Assembly: GCF_943590815.1 (NCBI RefSeq)
Contig: NZ_CALSBS010000008.1
Location: 124,001-188,000, forward strand
Direction: 5' to 3'
Origin: Pseudocitrobacter vendiensis
GTDB lineage: Bacteria; Pseudomonadota; Gammaproteobacteria; Enterobacterales; Enterobacteriaceae
Length of the DNA: 64,000 nucleotides
Part shown: in pieces, positions 17,335-26,367 of the stretch
Layout: every line of letters begins with the position of its first letter
Numbering within the stretch: the stretch's first letter is position 1
Notes under the pieces: generated by a model
What the model was told of the DNA's origin: nothing
What the model saw: only the letters and a program-made list of their open reading frames with translations
Database searches by the model: none
Translations under genes and position numbers: made by a program

Positions 17335-19340
17335 AGGGTAGGTCGCTTCTGCAACGTTTGCGGCAAATGAGCATCAGTAATAGCCTACGCGGCGCTTTTT
17401 TAATGGGGGCGTTTCTGACCCTGATTGTCAGCAGCGTTAGCCTTTACTCCTGGTATGAACAAAGTTCGCAGATTCGCTATTCGCTTGATGAGTATTTTCC
17501 GCGTATTCATTCTGCTTTTCAGATTGAGGGCAGCTTAAATCTGGCCGTCGATCAGTTAAATGAGTTTTTACTGGCACCCAATACCACGGTACGTTTACAG
17601 CTGCGAAAGCAGATTATCCAGCAATTAGATAAAATTGAGCGGCTCAGCCAGGGCCTGACGCCCGAGGAGCATCAGCAGCTAGCGATGATTTTGCAGGATA
17701 GCCGGAAATTGTTATCCGAGCTGGACAGGGCGCTCTATAACATGTTCCTGGTGCGTGAAAAAGTGAGTGAGCTCTCCGCCAGAATTGATTGGCTGCATGA
17801 TGATTTTACGACCGAACTTAATTCGCTGGTGCAGGATTTTACCTGGCAGCAGGGAACATTGCTCGATCAAATAGAAACACGCCAGGGCGATACCACACAA
17901 TACCTGAAGCGTTCTCGGGAAGTGCAGAATGAGCAGCAGCAGGTCTATACGCTTTCGCGAATTGAAAATCAGATTGTTGACGATCTGCGTGACCGCTTAA
18001 ATGAATTGAAATCCGGGAATGACGACGGAATGTTGGTCGAGACGCATATTCGTTACCTTGAAAACCTGAAGAAAACGGCGGATGAAAATATCCGCGCGCT
18101 GGATGACTGGCCCAGCACCATTACGCTGCGACAAACTATCGATGAACTGCTGGAAATCGGCATGGTGAAGAATAATATGCCCAACACCATGCGTGATTAT
18201 GTGGCCGCGCAAAAAGCGCTTATCGATGTCAGCCATACCCGTGAAGCAACGCTTGGGCGATTTCGGATATTGCTTGAAACACAACTCGGCAATAGCCATC
18301 AGCAAATGCAACGTTTTAATCAGCGAATGGAACAAATCGTTCGTGTGAGCGGCGGATTAATTCTGGTGGCGACATTTCTCGCGCTGTTGCTGGCATGGGC
18401 GCTAAACCACTATTTTATTCGGTCGCGACTGGTTAAGCGGTTTACCGCGCTGAATCAGGCGGTTGTACAGATTGGATTAGGCACTACGACCACAGATATC
18501 CCTGTGTATGGTCGGGATGAACTCGGGCGAATTGCCGGTTTACTGCGTCATACGCTTGGCCTGTTACATTCACAAAAACGGCAACTGGAGCAGGAAATTA
18601 CCGAGCGTAAAGCTATCGAAGAAGATTTACGCTCCACGCAGGATGAACTGATTCAGACGGCAAAACTTGCCATGGTCGGGCAAACGATGACGACACTTGC
18701 TCATGAAATTAATCAGCCGCTGAATGCGTTATCGATGTATTTGTATACTGCGGGCCGCGCTATCGATATGGGGCAAACGGATCAGGCCAAAACAACCTTG
18801 CTTAAAGGAGAGGGGCTGGTCAGCCGGATTGGCGCCATTATACGGTCATTGCGACAGTTCACGCGGCGTGCGGATCAGCATATTGCGCTAAAACCCGTCG
18901 ACTTAACGCAGACCTTTAATGCAGCCTGGGAATTACTTGCTATGCGCCATAAACCGCAGCAAGCCGTAATGCATCTGCCTGAGAACAACGTATGGATTTC
19001 CGGGGAAGACGTTCGCCTGCAACAAGTCCTGGTGAACATACTGGCAAATGCGCTGGATGCGTGCCCGGGGGGCGCGGAAATTACCGTAAGCTGGCAAACA
19101 GAGGGGAATTCGCTGAGCGTGTTGATTGCCGATAATGGCCCCGGATGGCCTGAGTCTTTACTGCCCATGTTATTGAAACCTTTCACGACCAGTAAAGATA
19201 TTGGCCTGGGAATTGGCTTATCGATTTGTGTCTCGCTCATGACACAAATGGGAGGAGAGCTGCGTCTGGCATCCACCTTAACCCAAAATGCCTGCGTAGT
19301 GCTGCAATTCAAATTAATGGAAGTAAACGATGTCGAGTAA
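17331..19340 (+). CDS. pgtB: Sensor histidine kinase PgtB
   Basis: 669 residues. One membrane helix lies near residues 18-38 and a large, mostly helical periplasmic domain follows. A second helix (GGLILVATFLALLLAWALNHYF, about 340-362) precedes a HAMP-like linker and a coiled coil. The HisKA motif LAHEINQPLNAL has His at about 458. The HATPase has N-box NILANALDA, DNGPGWP and GLGIGLSIC. It would phosphorylate PgtA when phosphoglycerate is present. Overlaps both neighbours, so pgtCBA is translated as one unit. Confidence 0.93.
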   Translation: MKGRSLLQRLRQMSISNSLRGAFLMGAFLTLIVSSVSLYSWYEQSSQIRYSLDEYFPRIHSAFQIEGSLNLAVDQLNEFLLAPNTTVRLQLRKQIIQQLDKIERLSQGLTPEEHQQLAMILQDSRKLLSELDRALYNMFLVREKVSELSARIDWLHDDFTTELNSLVQDFTWQQGTLLDQIETRQGDTTQYLKRSREVQNEQQQVYTLSRIENQIVDDLRDRLNELKSGNDDGMLVETHIRYLENLKKTADENIRALDDWPSTITLRQTIDELLEIGMVKNNMPNTMRDYVAAQKALIDVSHTREATLGRFRILLETQLGNSHQQMQRFNQRMEQIVRVSGGLILVATFLALLLAWALNHYFIRSRLVKRFTALNQAVVQIGLGTTTTDIPVYGRDELGRIAGLLRHTLGLLHSQKRQLEQEITERKAIEEDLRSTQDELIQTAKLAMVGQTMTTLAHEINQPLNALSMYLYTAGRAIDMGQTDQAKTTLLKGEGLVSRIGAIIRSLRQFTRRADQHIALKPVDLTQTFNAAWELLAMRHKPQQAVMHLPENNVWISGEDVRLQQVLVNILANALDACPGGAEITVSWQTEGNSLSVLIADNGPGWPESLLPMLLKPFTTSKDIGLGIGLSICVSLMTQMGGELRLASTLTQNACVVLQFKLMEVNDVE

Positions 19341-20577
19341 CGATTTTTCCATTCTGTTGATCGATGATGATGCCGACGTGTTAGATGCGTATACCCTTCT
19401 GCTTGAACAGGCCGGGTATCGCATTTTTGTGTGTAATAATCCGCTGGATGCACAGCAATGGATTCAGAAAGACTGGCCGGGAATTGTTCTGAGCGATGTC
19501 TGTATGCCGGGGTGTTCCGGCATTGATTTAATGACCATATTGCATCGCGATGACAAACAGTTGCCTATTTTATTGATCACCGGTCATGGCGATGTCCCTA
19601 TGGCGGTGGACGCGGTGAAAAAGGGCGCCTGGGATTTTCTGCAAAAACCGGTAGACCCGGGTAAATTGCTGGCCCTGGTTGATGCTGCGTTACGCCATCG
19701 GAAGTCAGTTATTGCCCGCCGTTTACGCCATCAGCAAAGATTACAGGTTGAGCTGGTGGGGCGCAGCGAGTGGATGCAACGCTATCGACAGCGTCTGGAG
19801 CAACTCAGTGAAACGGACATTGCTGTGTGGTTTCACGGGGAAGCGGGAACCGGACGCATGACCGGTGCGCGATATCTTCATCAACTGGGGCGCAACGTCA
19901 ACGGGCCGTTTATTTATCATGAAGTGATCACTGAAAATCCGGCGCTATTTCAGGAAATAATTGCACAGGCGCAGGGTGGCACGCTGGTTTTGAACCGTCC
20001 TGAAAATTTAAGCCGTGAGCAACAATATCAACTGGCACAGCTTCAAAGCCTGGAACCACGCCCGTTCCGTTTGATTGGCATCAGCCATTCTTCCCTTGTT
20101 GAGTTAGCTGCTGCCAATAATATCGTTGCTGAGCTTTATTACTGCTTTGCCATGACGCAGATTTTCTGTCAGCCCTTGTCACAGCGCCTGGACGATATTG
20201 AGCCTCTATTTCATTATTATTTAAACAAGGCCTGCCAGCGTCTTAATCATCCCGTTCCTGACGTCGGGGCAGAGGTTTTGAAAAGAATGCTGCGCAGAGG
20301 GTGGTCCAGTAATATCCGTGAGCTGGCAAATGCTGCCGAATTATTTGCGGTTGGCGTTTTACCGCTGGCGGAAGTGGCTAATCCTCATATGCACGTCAGC
20401 GAACCGACGCCGCTGGATCGACGCATCGACGAAATTGAACGGCAGATCATTACCGAGGCATTAAATATTCATCAGGGAAGAATTAATGAGGTCGCGGAGT
20501 ATTTACAAATCCCGCGTAAAAAGCTGTATCTACGGATGAAAAAGCATGGCCTGAGTAAAGAGCATTACAAGATGTAG
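19330..20577 (+). CDS. pgtA: Response regulator PgtA (NtrC-like, degenerate AAA+ domain)
   Basis: 415 residues, the Salmonella PgtA length. The receiver domain is intact: acidic pair at 12-13, phosphoacceptor Asp56 in LSDVCMP and Lys106 in LQKP. The central region aligns with sigma-54 activators but is reduced: Walker A reads GEAGTGRM (about 170-177, Lys replaced by Arg), the GAFTGA loop is missing and Walker B reads LVLNRPENL. The C-terminus is a Fis-type HTH (EVAEYLQIPRKKLYLRMKKHG). It should bind DNA at pgtP but probably cannot drive sigma-54 by ATP hydrolysis. The loss is a family trait rather than recent decay, judging by intact length. Confidence 0.92.
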   Translation: MSSNDFSILLIDDDADVLDAYTLLLEQAGYRIFVCNNPLDAQQWIQKDWPGIVLSDVCMPGCSGIDLMTILHRDDKQLPILLITGHGDVPMAVDAVKKGAWDFLQKPVDPGKLLALVDAALRHRKSVIARRLRHQQRLQVELVGRSEWMQRYRQRLEQLSETDIAVWFHGEAGTGRMTGARYLHQLGRNVNGPFIYHEVITENPALFQEIIAQAQGGTLVLNRPENLSREQQYQLAQLQSLEPRPFRLIGISHSSLVELAAANNIVAELYYCFAMTQIFCQPLSQRLDDIEPLFHYYLNKACQRLNHPVPDVGAEVLKRMLRRGWSSNIRELANAAELFAVGVLPLAEVANPHMHVSEPTPLDRRIDEIERQIITEALNIHQGRINEVAEYLQIPRKKLYLRMKKHGLSKEHYKM

Positions 20578-20608
20578 TGGAACAAAAACGATGGCAGGTT
20601 GGGATACA

Positions 20609-20683
20609 TGGTGTCCCCTGCAGGAATCGAACCTGCAACTAGCCCTTAGGAGGGGCTCGTTATATCCATTTAACTAAGGGGAC
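20609..20683 (-). tRNA. argW: tRNA-Arg (CCU anticodon)
   Basis: 75 bases on the minus strand beginning GTCCCCTTAG and ending CAGGGGACACCA, with encoded CCA. The cloverleaf is clear: acceptor GTCCCCT/AGGGGAC, anticodon loop CTCCTAA with CCT, and T-arm GCAGG-TTCGATT-CCTGC. It matches E. coli argW apart from a few bases and has the same neighbour, yfdC. Its 3' end points towards pgtA. argW is a known integration site in enterobacteria; here the gene is intact and no integrase is next to it. Confidence 0.97.
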
Positions 20684-20758
20684 AAAGCGGCACGAGTATA
20701 GCGTTTTTTGCCCTGCCGGGTAAGTCTCGTGCCGCTTAACTGCTCAAAGCATCGCCAT

Positions 20759-21688
20759 TTAATGCTGTTTTTTCGACATTTTTTCCTGTTCAGCGCGCTG
20801 CTTCGACTCTTCCTTGCGCTTGTTACTCATATCATTGCGAATTTGCGCGTGGCTCATCAGCGCGAAGATAAAGGTGCCGCCGCAGATGTTACCGGCAAGT
20901 GTTGGTAGGGCGAAAGGCCAGAAGAATTCGCTCCAGTGTACGGTGCCGTTGAAGACCAGATAGAGGATCTCAACCGAACCGACCACGATGTGGGTGGTGT
21001 CGCCGAGTGCGATAAGCCACGTCATCAGAATAATGACCACGATTTTCGCCGCACCTGCCGCAGGGAACATCCAGACCATTGTGGCTATCAGCCAGCCGGA
21101 GATAATCGCATTGGCAAACATCTCGGTGGGGCTGTTTTTCATCACATCCATACCGATTTTAACAAACGCATCGCGCGTCTCTTCATCAAATATCGGCATA
21201 TACTCGAACGCCCAAGCCGCTACACCGGTACCCAACAGGTTACCTAAAAGCACAATGCCCCACAGACGCATCAACAGGCCAAAATTACCGGATGTCGGGT
21301 TTTGCATGACCGGTAACACTGCCGTGACGGTGTTCTCGGTAAAAAGCTGCTGGCGCGCCATGATGACAATAATAAAGCCGAAGGTGTAGCCGAGATTCTC
21401 CAGCAGAAAACCACCGGGCACGCCGTCCAGTTGTACATGAAAAATGCCTTTTGCCAGCAGCGACGCCCCCATTGAAAGCCCGGCGGCGATGGCGGACCAC
21501 AGCAGCGCCATCGCGTCACGCTCCAGCTCTTTTTCGCCGTCCTGGCGGATATGCTCGTGGATAGCCATTGCGCGTGAGGGGAGACGGTCCTCATCTATTT
21601 CTATCTTCTTACCACTTTGTTTCTCTTCACTTTCGACTTCCAGCTCATCGCTGTTATCGTCAATTTTGTCGTCTTTGAGGTTATCCAT
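20759..21688 (-). CDS. yfdC: YfdC, FNT-family inner-membrane protein
   Basis: 309 residues from ATG 21688 (AAGGA upstream), almost identical to E. coli YfdC. A charged cytoplasmic N-terminus (DDNSDELEVESEEKQSGKK) precedes six membrane helices of the formate/nitrite transporter family, then a Lys/Glu-rich tail. Substrate unknown. A longer reading frame to 21772 lacks family support. Confidence 0.93.
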   Translation of the reverse strand: MDNLKDDKIDDNSDELEVESEEKQSGKKIEIDEDRLPSRAMAIHEHIRQDGEKELERDAMALLWSAIAAGLSMGASLLAKGIFHVQLDGVPGGFLLENLGYTFGFIIVIMARQQLFTENTVTAVLPVMQNPTSGNFGLLMRLWGIVLLGNLLGTGVAAWAFEYMPIFDEETRDAFVKIGMDVMKNSPTEMFANAIISGWLIATMVWMFPAAGAAKIVVIILMTWLIALGDTTHIVVGSVEILYLVFNGTVHWSEFFWPFALPTLAGNICGGTFIFALMSHAQIRNDMSNKRKEESKQRAEQEKMSKKQH

Positions 21689-22098
21689 CGTGTTGTCCTT
21701 TTCTGTACACAAACCTGTTAAAGCGTAGCGGCTTTTGTAACAGTCATGTCGGGACTTATTCTGAAATGGCAAGAATGGTAACGTTTAATGACAACAATTT
21801 CGTTAGAATACAAACCCACGAGACGGCGGTTACCAGGCTAAAATCAAAACAACGAGACCGCGAATATATGCACAAAATCATTCAAGCTGCATCAAGGCGG
21901 CAAGCGAGCGAATCCCCAGGAGCGTACATAAGTACGTGACAGGGGAGTGAACGCAGCCAACGCAGAGGCAGCTTGAAGGATGATGTGTATAGACATCATT
22001 CGACGTGCTGTTAGAATCGCTCACACTAAACAGGCGGACCCAAAGAGTTCCGTCATGGATGGCAATCAGCGATAGCCATAATTAACAGGGAGACACTT
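21689..22098. promoter_or_regulatory. yfdC-mlaA divergent intergenic region
   Basis: 410 bases without a gene. The right half contains the long palindromic repeat described separately and then a short leader with AACAGGGAG ahead of the mlaA ATG. The left part next to yfdC has only AT-rich promoter-like sequence. Confidence 0.4.
21878..21984. repeat. 107-bp imperfect palindromic intergenic repeat
   Basis: Outer arms ATTCAAGCTGC (21880-21890) and GCAGCTTGAAGGAT (21968-21981) are inverted copies. The interior contains CGTACATAAGTACG (21923-21936), itself palindromic, flanked by TCCCCAGG and a complementary GGGGAG-type segment. From memory, similar intergenic elements occur in many copies in Citrobacter and Salmonella genomes. 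It should fold into a long hairpin and carries no coding capacity. Confidence 0.75.
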
Positions 22099-22854
22099 AT
22101 GAAGCTTCGCCTGTCGGCGGTTGCGCTGGGCACCACACTGCTTGTCGGTTGTGCGAGTTCCGGCACTGAACAGCAAGGGCGGTCAGACCCTCTGGAAGGT
22201 TTTAACCGCTCGATGTACAACTTCAACTTTAACGTGCTGGACCCTTATGTGCTGCGTCCGGTGGCTGTTGCGTGGCGCGACTATGTACCTCAGCCCGCAC
22301 GTACCGGCCTTGGCAACTTCACCAGCAACCTGGAAGAACCTGCGGTGATGGCCAACTATTTCCTGCAGGGCGACCCCTATCAGGGGATGGTGCACTTCAC
22401 GCGATTCTTCCTGAACACTATTCTGGGGATGGGCGGCTTTATTGATGTGGCCGGTATGGCAAACCCGAAACTGCAACGTGTAGAACCGCATCGCTTCGGC
22501 AGTACGCTGGGGCACTATGGCGTGGGTTACGGCCCGTACATGCAACTGCCGTTCTATGGAAGTTTCACCCTGCGTGATGAGGGCGGAGATATGGCCGATA
22601 CGCTGTATCCGGTGCTCTCCTGGCTGACCTGGCCGATGTCTATCGGTAAATGGGCGGTGGAAGGCGTGGAAACACGAGCCCAGTTGCTCGACTCCGATGG
22701 CCTGCTGCGCCAGTCTTCCGACCCGTACATTCTGGTGCGTGAAGCCTACTTCCAGCGCCACGACTTTATCGCCAATGGCGGTAAGCTAAAACCGGAAGAA
22801 AACCCGAACGCCCAGGCGATTCAGGATGATTTGAAAGATATCGATTCTGAATAA
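22099..22854 (+). CDS. mlaA: Phospholipid-binding lipoprotein MlaA (VacJ)
   Basis: 251 residues. Signal peptide MKLRLSAVALGTTLLVGC with lipobox LVGC and acylated Cys18. The family core follows: DPLEGFNRSMYNFNFNVLD, ARTGLGNFTSNLEEPAVMAN and FGSTLGHYGVGYGPYMQLPFYG. It works at the outer membrane with OmpC/OmpF to remove surface-exposed phospholipid and pass it to MlaC for return to the inner membrane. Confidence 0.96.
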   Translation: MKLRLSAVALGTTLLVGCASSGTEQQGRSDPLEGFNRSMYNFNFNVLDPYVLRPVAVAWRDYVPQPARTGLGNFTSNLEEPAVMANYFLQGDPYQGMVHFTRFFLNTILGMGGFIDVAGMANPKLQRVEPHRFGSTLGHYGVGYGPYMQLPFYGSFTLRDEGGDMADTLYPVLSWLTWPMSIGKWAVEGVETRAQLLDSDGLLRQSSDPYILVREAYFQRHDFIANGGKLKPEENPNAQAIQDDLKDIDSE

Positions 22855-22873
22855 ATCGCAGAGTATAGATAAA

Positions 22874-22903
22874 GAAAAGGTGAGCACTGAGGCTCACCTT
22901 TTC
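22874..22903. terminator. Bidirectional terminator between mlaA and fadL
   Basis: GAAAAGGTGAGC (22874-22885) and GCTCACCTTTTC (22892-22903) form a 12-bp stem with a 6-base loop, with A- and T-rich ends on both sides. It serves the convergent mlaA and fadL genes. Confidence 0.85.
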
Positions 22904-22917
22904 TATTTGGGTAAAAC

Positions 22918-24237
22918 TTAGAAGCGGTAGTTGAAGTTGGTACCGAACAGCCAGGCTTTACCTTCGGATTTAAAGGTGTACGGGCCTTCCTGGAATTTAA
23001 CGCTTTGTCCGTGCATGTAGGATACGCCCACATCGACAGACGCATCTTCGTTAAGCGCATAGGTCGTACCGGCGCTCAGCCACAGGCGGTCTTGATCCGG
23101 AATAGAGATAGAACGGTAGTTAGACGGAACCGGGCTATCATCGAAGGCGATACCGGTACGGAAGGTCCAGTTATCGTCGTAGTAATAGGTGGTACCCAGC
23201 GCCAGGCGCCATGCGTCTTTAAAGTTCTCGTCTTTCTGGAACAGCGTGCCGCTGCTGTTGGTGGCCTTCAGTTCTTCGAACTGGCTCCAGCTGGTGTAGG
23301 TTGCGCTATAGTGGATAGCCCATTGCGGAGCCACACGGTTGTAACCGGAGATTTCCCACATTTCAGGCAGGTTCAGCGTCAGAGAACCGTTGGTGGTGCT
23401 GCCATTGGTACCTGCCGGAAGGCCAAAATTCCCGAGGATTTGGTTATATGCGGACGGCAGGTCGCTCTTATAATCGCCATCAAAGTCGATTTTCACTTCA
23501 GAACGATAGGTTAAGCCGTAACGGTTGTTCTTATCCAGCTCGAACAGAATACCGGCATTCCAGCCAAAGCCCCACTCATCACCCTTCAGGTGAGCAATTT
23601 TGGTATTAGCCGGGATCTGGCTTACCTGGCCTGCCAGAGCCGGAGGAAGCGCACCCGATCCCGCAACGATTTGGCCTAAATCACCTGCATAACGGTCGAT
23701 TTTTGCACGCGCGTAAACGGCGTTAAAGCCCGCGCCGAAGCTCCATTGAGGGCTCAAACGATAAGCGCCGCTCAGGTTCAGGTTCATCGTTTCGAGGTCA
23801 GTCGTGCCACCGTATGCGCCAGCGGCATAGGTATCGTTAAATTCAGTCGCCAGACCATAGTTGGAGGTGACAGAAGCGCCCCAACCAAACTGATCATTGA
23901 TAGGCATAACAAAGTGAATATTAGGCACCCATGCGGTAGGTGCAATGTTATCCGCTTTGAGACTGTTGCCGGTAGGCGAACGGCCTGAAACGTTCACATC
24001 CGGGTCAATATAAACCGCACCGGCAGAAAACGTCGGGCGATCAAACATCATAATCAGCGCGGGGTTACGGCTGGCGTTACCTGCGTCGTCAGCGATGGCA
24101 CCTTCACCGGAATAGGCGCGGCCCAGACCAGAGGAAGAAAACTCATTAAGCTGGAAGCCTGCAGACCAGGCGTGGGTGGAAACAAGTGCCACTGCGACTG
24201 CGAGAGCAGACTTTGTAAACCGGGTTTTCTGGCTCAT
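22918..24237 (-). CDS. fadL: Long-chain fatty acid outer membrane transporter FadL
   Basis: 439 residues from ATG 24237. The first of two close ATGs (24243) is too near the GAGG site; the second has 8-base spacing and gives the known 25-residue signal peptide ending AWS before AGFQLNEF. 14-stranded beta-barrel with N-terminal hatch ([24 protein letters not shown]) and a terminal Phe (NFNYRF). Some loops differ from E. coli (shorter after GDLGQIVAG), as expected for surface-exposed loops. Imports long-chain fatty acids for FadD activation. Confidence 0.96.
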   Translation of the reverse strand: MSQKTRFTKSALAVAVALVSTHAWSAGFQLNEFSSSGLGRAYSGEGAIADDAGNASRNPALIMMFDRPTFSAGAVYIDPDVNVSGRSPTGNSLKADNIAPTAWVPNIHFVMPINDQFGWGASVTSNYGLATEFNDTYAAGAYGGTTDLETMNLNLSGAYRLSPQWSFGAGFNAVYARAKIDRYAGDLGQIVAGSGALPPALAGQVSQIPANTKIAHLKGDEWGFGWNAGILFELDKNNRYGLTYRSEVKIDFDGDYKSDLPSAYNQILGNFGLPAGTNGSTTNGSLTLNLPEMWEISGYNRVAPQWAIHYSATYTSWSQFEELKATNSSGTLFQKDENFKDAWRLALGTTYYYDDNWTFRTGIAFDDSPVPSNYRSISIPDQDRLWLSAGTTYALNEDASVDVGVSYMHGQSVKFQEGPYTFKSEGKAWLFGTNFNYRF

Positions 24238-24609
24238 GACCATAACCTCATTGAGTTATTTTTATACAAAAAATGTTACATGTAGTAACAGAAGCGCGAA
24301 GTGTAGGGGCTGGACTACGTCAGAGAAATCAGACCAGTGACGAGAGTATAGGTCTGACCAGATATGATGTTGCAATATTGTTTCTTGAATTTTACATATA
24401 TGATCACCGAAACGGGATCTGGTTAGCAAATTTGGTGAGGTCGCGCTTCATCTGTTTGGGTGAATTTTGTTTTAGATCATTTTTAAGTGTGATTTCGGTC
24501 ACTTATCTCAATTGGCATAATTAACAACTGGAGGGAGCTTTCCTGGGAGCGTAAAATAACGTCATCGTTTATCTGGCACCTTCGCGTGCATATACAGAGG
24601 AAATCTACA
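24238..24609. promoter_or_regulatory. fadL-yfcZ divergent control region with FadR and CRP-like sites
   Basis: About 370 bases. Two FadR boxes are visible in minus-strand orientation: ATCTGGTCAGACC (around 24348-24365) and CACTGGTCTGATTT (around 24326-24339), at the places known for fadL. TGTGA-TTTCGG-TCACT at 24488-24503 is a good CRP-type half-site pair and could act on fadL or yfcZ. FadR would repress fadL when no long-chain acyl-CoA is present. Confidence 0.7.
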
Positions 24610-24894
24610 ATGAGTAAATGCAGTGCTGATGAAACCCCGGTTTGCTGCTGTATGGATGTTGGCACCATCATGGACAACTCCGATTGCACAGCCTCCTATA
24701 GCCGCGTTTTTGCAACTCGCGCTGAAGCTGAAGAAACCCTCGCTGCGCTGACTGAACGCGCGCGCGGCGTTGAATCCGATCCGTGTGTCATCACCCCGGT
24801 CTTCAAAGACGTAGAGGGCGGCGTACAGATGGATATCGATTTTGTTTTCGCTTGCGAAGCAGAAACGCTGATTTTCCAACTGGGTCTGCGTTAA
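24610..24894 (+). CDS. yfcZ: YfcZ/YiiS family small protein (DUF406)
   Basis: 94 residues, same length and nearly the same sequence as E. coli YfcZ. N-terminus contains the Cys-rich CSADETPVCCCMDVGT, which could bind metal, though function is unknown. Soluble, no signal. Followed by its own terminator. Confidence 0.92.
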   Translation: MSKCSADETPVCCCMDVGTIMDNSDCTASYSRVFATRAEAEETLAALTERARGVESDPCVITPVFKDVEGGVQMDIDFVFACEAETLIFQLGLR

Positions 24895-24902
24895 TCCCTT
24901 CT

Positions 24903-24935
24903 AAACGCCTCTGCGATGCAGGGGCGTTTTCTTTT
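24903..24935 (+). terminator. Terminator of yfcZ
   Basis: AAACGCCTCTGC (24903-24914) pairs with GCAGGGGCGTTT (24918-24929) with one G-T pair, followed by TTCTTTTCC. Confidence 0.8.
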
Positions 24936-25010
24936 CCTCCTTCAGTGTGTTTTAGCTCCCATTTTTCTCTCTCCCTCATTGGCTTAATGTAAAAAATTAG
25001 TTAAGACTGT

Positions 25011-25028
25011 TATCAGGTCAGACCACTT
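25011..25028 (+). promoter_or_regulatory. FadR operator of fadIJ
   Basis: ATCAGGTCAGACCACTTT matches the FadR consensus and the fadIJ site of E. coli. It lies 29 bases before the fadI start, suitable for repression. Confidence 0.75.
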
Positions 25029-25056
25029 TAGGTTTATCTTTTAACAGGGGAGTTTT

Positions 25057-26367
25057 ATGAGTCAGGCACTACCGCTTATCACCCGTCAGGGCGATCGCAT
25101 TGCCATTGTCAGTGGTTTACGTACCCCATTTGCCCGTCAGGCCACCGCCTTTCACGGTGTACCGGCGATTGATCTCGGCAAGATGGTTGTGAGCGAAATG
25201 CTGGCGCGTAGCGAAATTCCCCCTGAAATTATCGAACAGCTGGTTTTCGGCCAGGTTGTTCAGATGCCAGAAGCGCCCAATATTGCCCGCGAAATCGTCC
25301 TCGGTACGGGGATGAACGTGCACACGGACGCCTATAGCGTCAGTCGTGCCTGCGCCACCAGTTTTCAGGCGGTCGCCAACGTAGCGGAAAGTCTGATGGC
25401 AGGAACGATTCGCGCGGGGATTGCGGGTGGGGCGGATTCCTCTTCAGTGCTGCCGATTGGCGTCAGTAAAAAGCTGGCGCGGACCCTGGTGGATGCCAAT
25501 AAAGCGCGCACGTTGGGGCAACGTCTGAAACTCTTTTCCCGCTTAAAGCTGCGCGACCTGATGCCGGTTCCCCCGGCGGTGGCGGAGTATTCTACTGGCC
25601 TGCGGATGGGCGACACGGCTGAACAGATGGCAAAAACGTACCATATCTCCCGTGAACAACAGGATGCGCTGGCGCATCGATCGCATCAACTGGCAGCACA
25701 GGCGTGGGCGGAAGCCAAACTGACGGATGAAGTGATGACGGCCTATGCGCCACCGTTTCGCGACCCATTTGAGCAGGACAACAACATACGCGGTAGTTCG
25801 ACGCTGGCGGATTACGCCAAACTGCGCCCGGCCTTTGACCGCAAACATGGCTCGGTAACAGCGGCGAACAGCACGCCGCTGACCGATGGCGCGGCGGCGG
25901 TGATGTTAATGACCGAATCGCGCGCCCGCGAGCTGGGCTTAACGCCGCTGGGCTATCTGCGCAGCTATGCATTTACCGCCATTGGGGTGCAGCAGGATAT
26001 GCTGCTCGGCCCGGCATGGGCCACGCCGCTGGCGCTCGATCGCGCGGGGCTCACCCTCGCCGATTTAACCTTGTTTGATATGCACGAAGCGTTTGCCGCA
26101 CAAACGCTGGCGAACATTCAGTGCCTCGCAAGCGATAGGTTTGCCCGCGACGTGCTGGGGCGTGCTCAGGCCACCGGTGAGGTTGACGAAAGCAAATTCA
26201 ATGTTTTGGGTGGGTCGATTGCCTATGGGCACCCCTTTGCCGCCACAGGCGCGCGAATGATCACGCAAACGCTTAATGAGTTGCGTCGCCGGGGAGGCGG
26301 TTTTGGCCTGGTCACCGCCTGCGCGGCGGGCGGTTTGGGCGCGGCAATGGTACTGGAGGCTGAATAA
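25057..26367 (+). CDS. fadI: 3-ketoacyl-CoA thiolase FadI
   Basis: 436 residues, E. coli length. Thiolase active sites: nucleophile Cys99 in [18 protein letters not shown] with the catalytic His, and second Cys in [13 protein letters not shown]. Performs the last step of beta-oxidation, mainly in anaerobic or long-chain degradation with FadJ. Its stop overlaps the fadJ start (TAATG). Confidence 0.97.
   Translation: MSQALPLITRQGDRIAIVSGLRTPFARQATAFHGVPAIDLGKMVVSEMLARSEIPPEIIEQLVFGQVVQMPEAPNIAREIVLGTGMNVHTDAYSVSRACATSFQAVANVAESLMAGTIRAGIAGGADSSSVLPIGVSKKLARTLVDANKARTLGQRLKLFSRLKLRDLMPVPPAVAEYSTGLRMGDTAEQMAKTYHISREQQDALAHRSHQLAAQAWAEAKLTDEVMTAYAPPFRDPFEQDNNIRGSSTLADYAKLRPAFDRKHGSVTAANSTPLTDGAAAVMLMTESRARELGLTPLGYLRSYAFTAIGVQQDMLLGPAWATPLALDRAGLTLADLTLFDMHEAFAAQTLANIQCLASDRFARDVLGRAQATGEVDESKFNVLGGSIAYGHPFAATGARMITQTLNELRRRGGGFGLVTACAAGGLGAAMVLEAE

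Noticed and set aside
19330-20577. pgtA as a pseudogene because of its lost ATPase motifs
   Set aside because: The frame is uninterrupted, full family length, overlaps pgtB normally and keeps good receiver and HTH domains. The losses look like a stable family trait.
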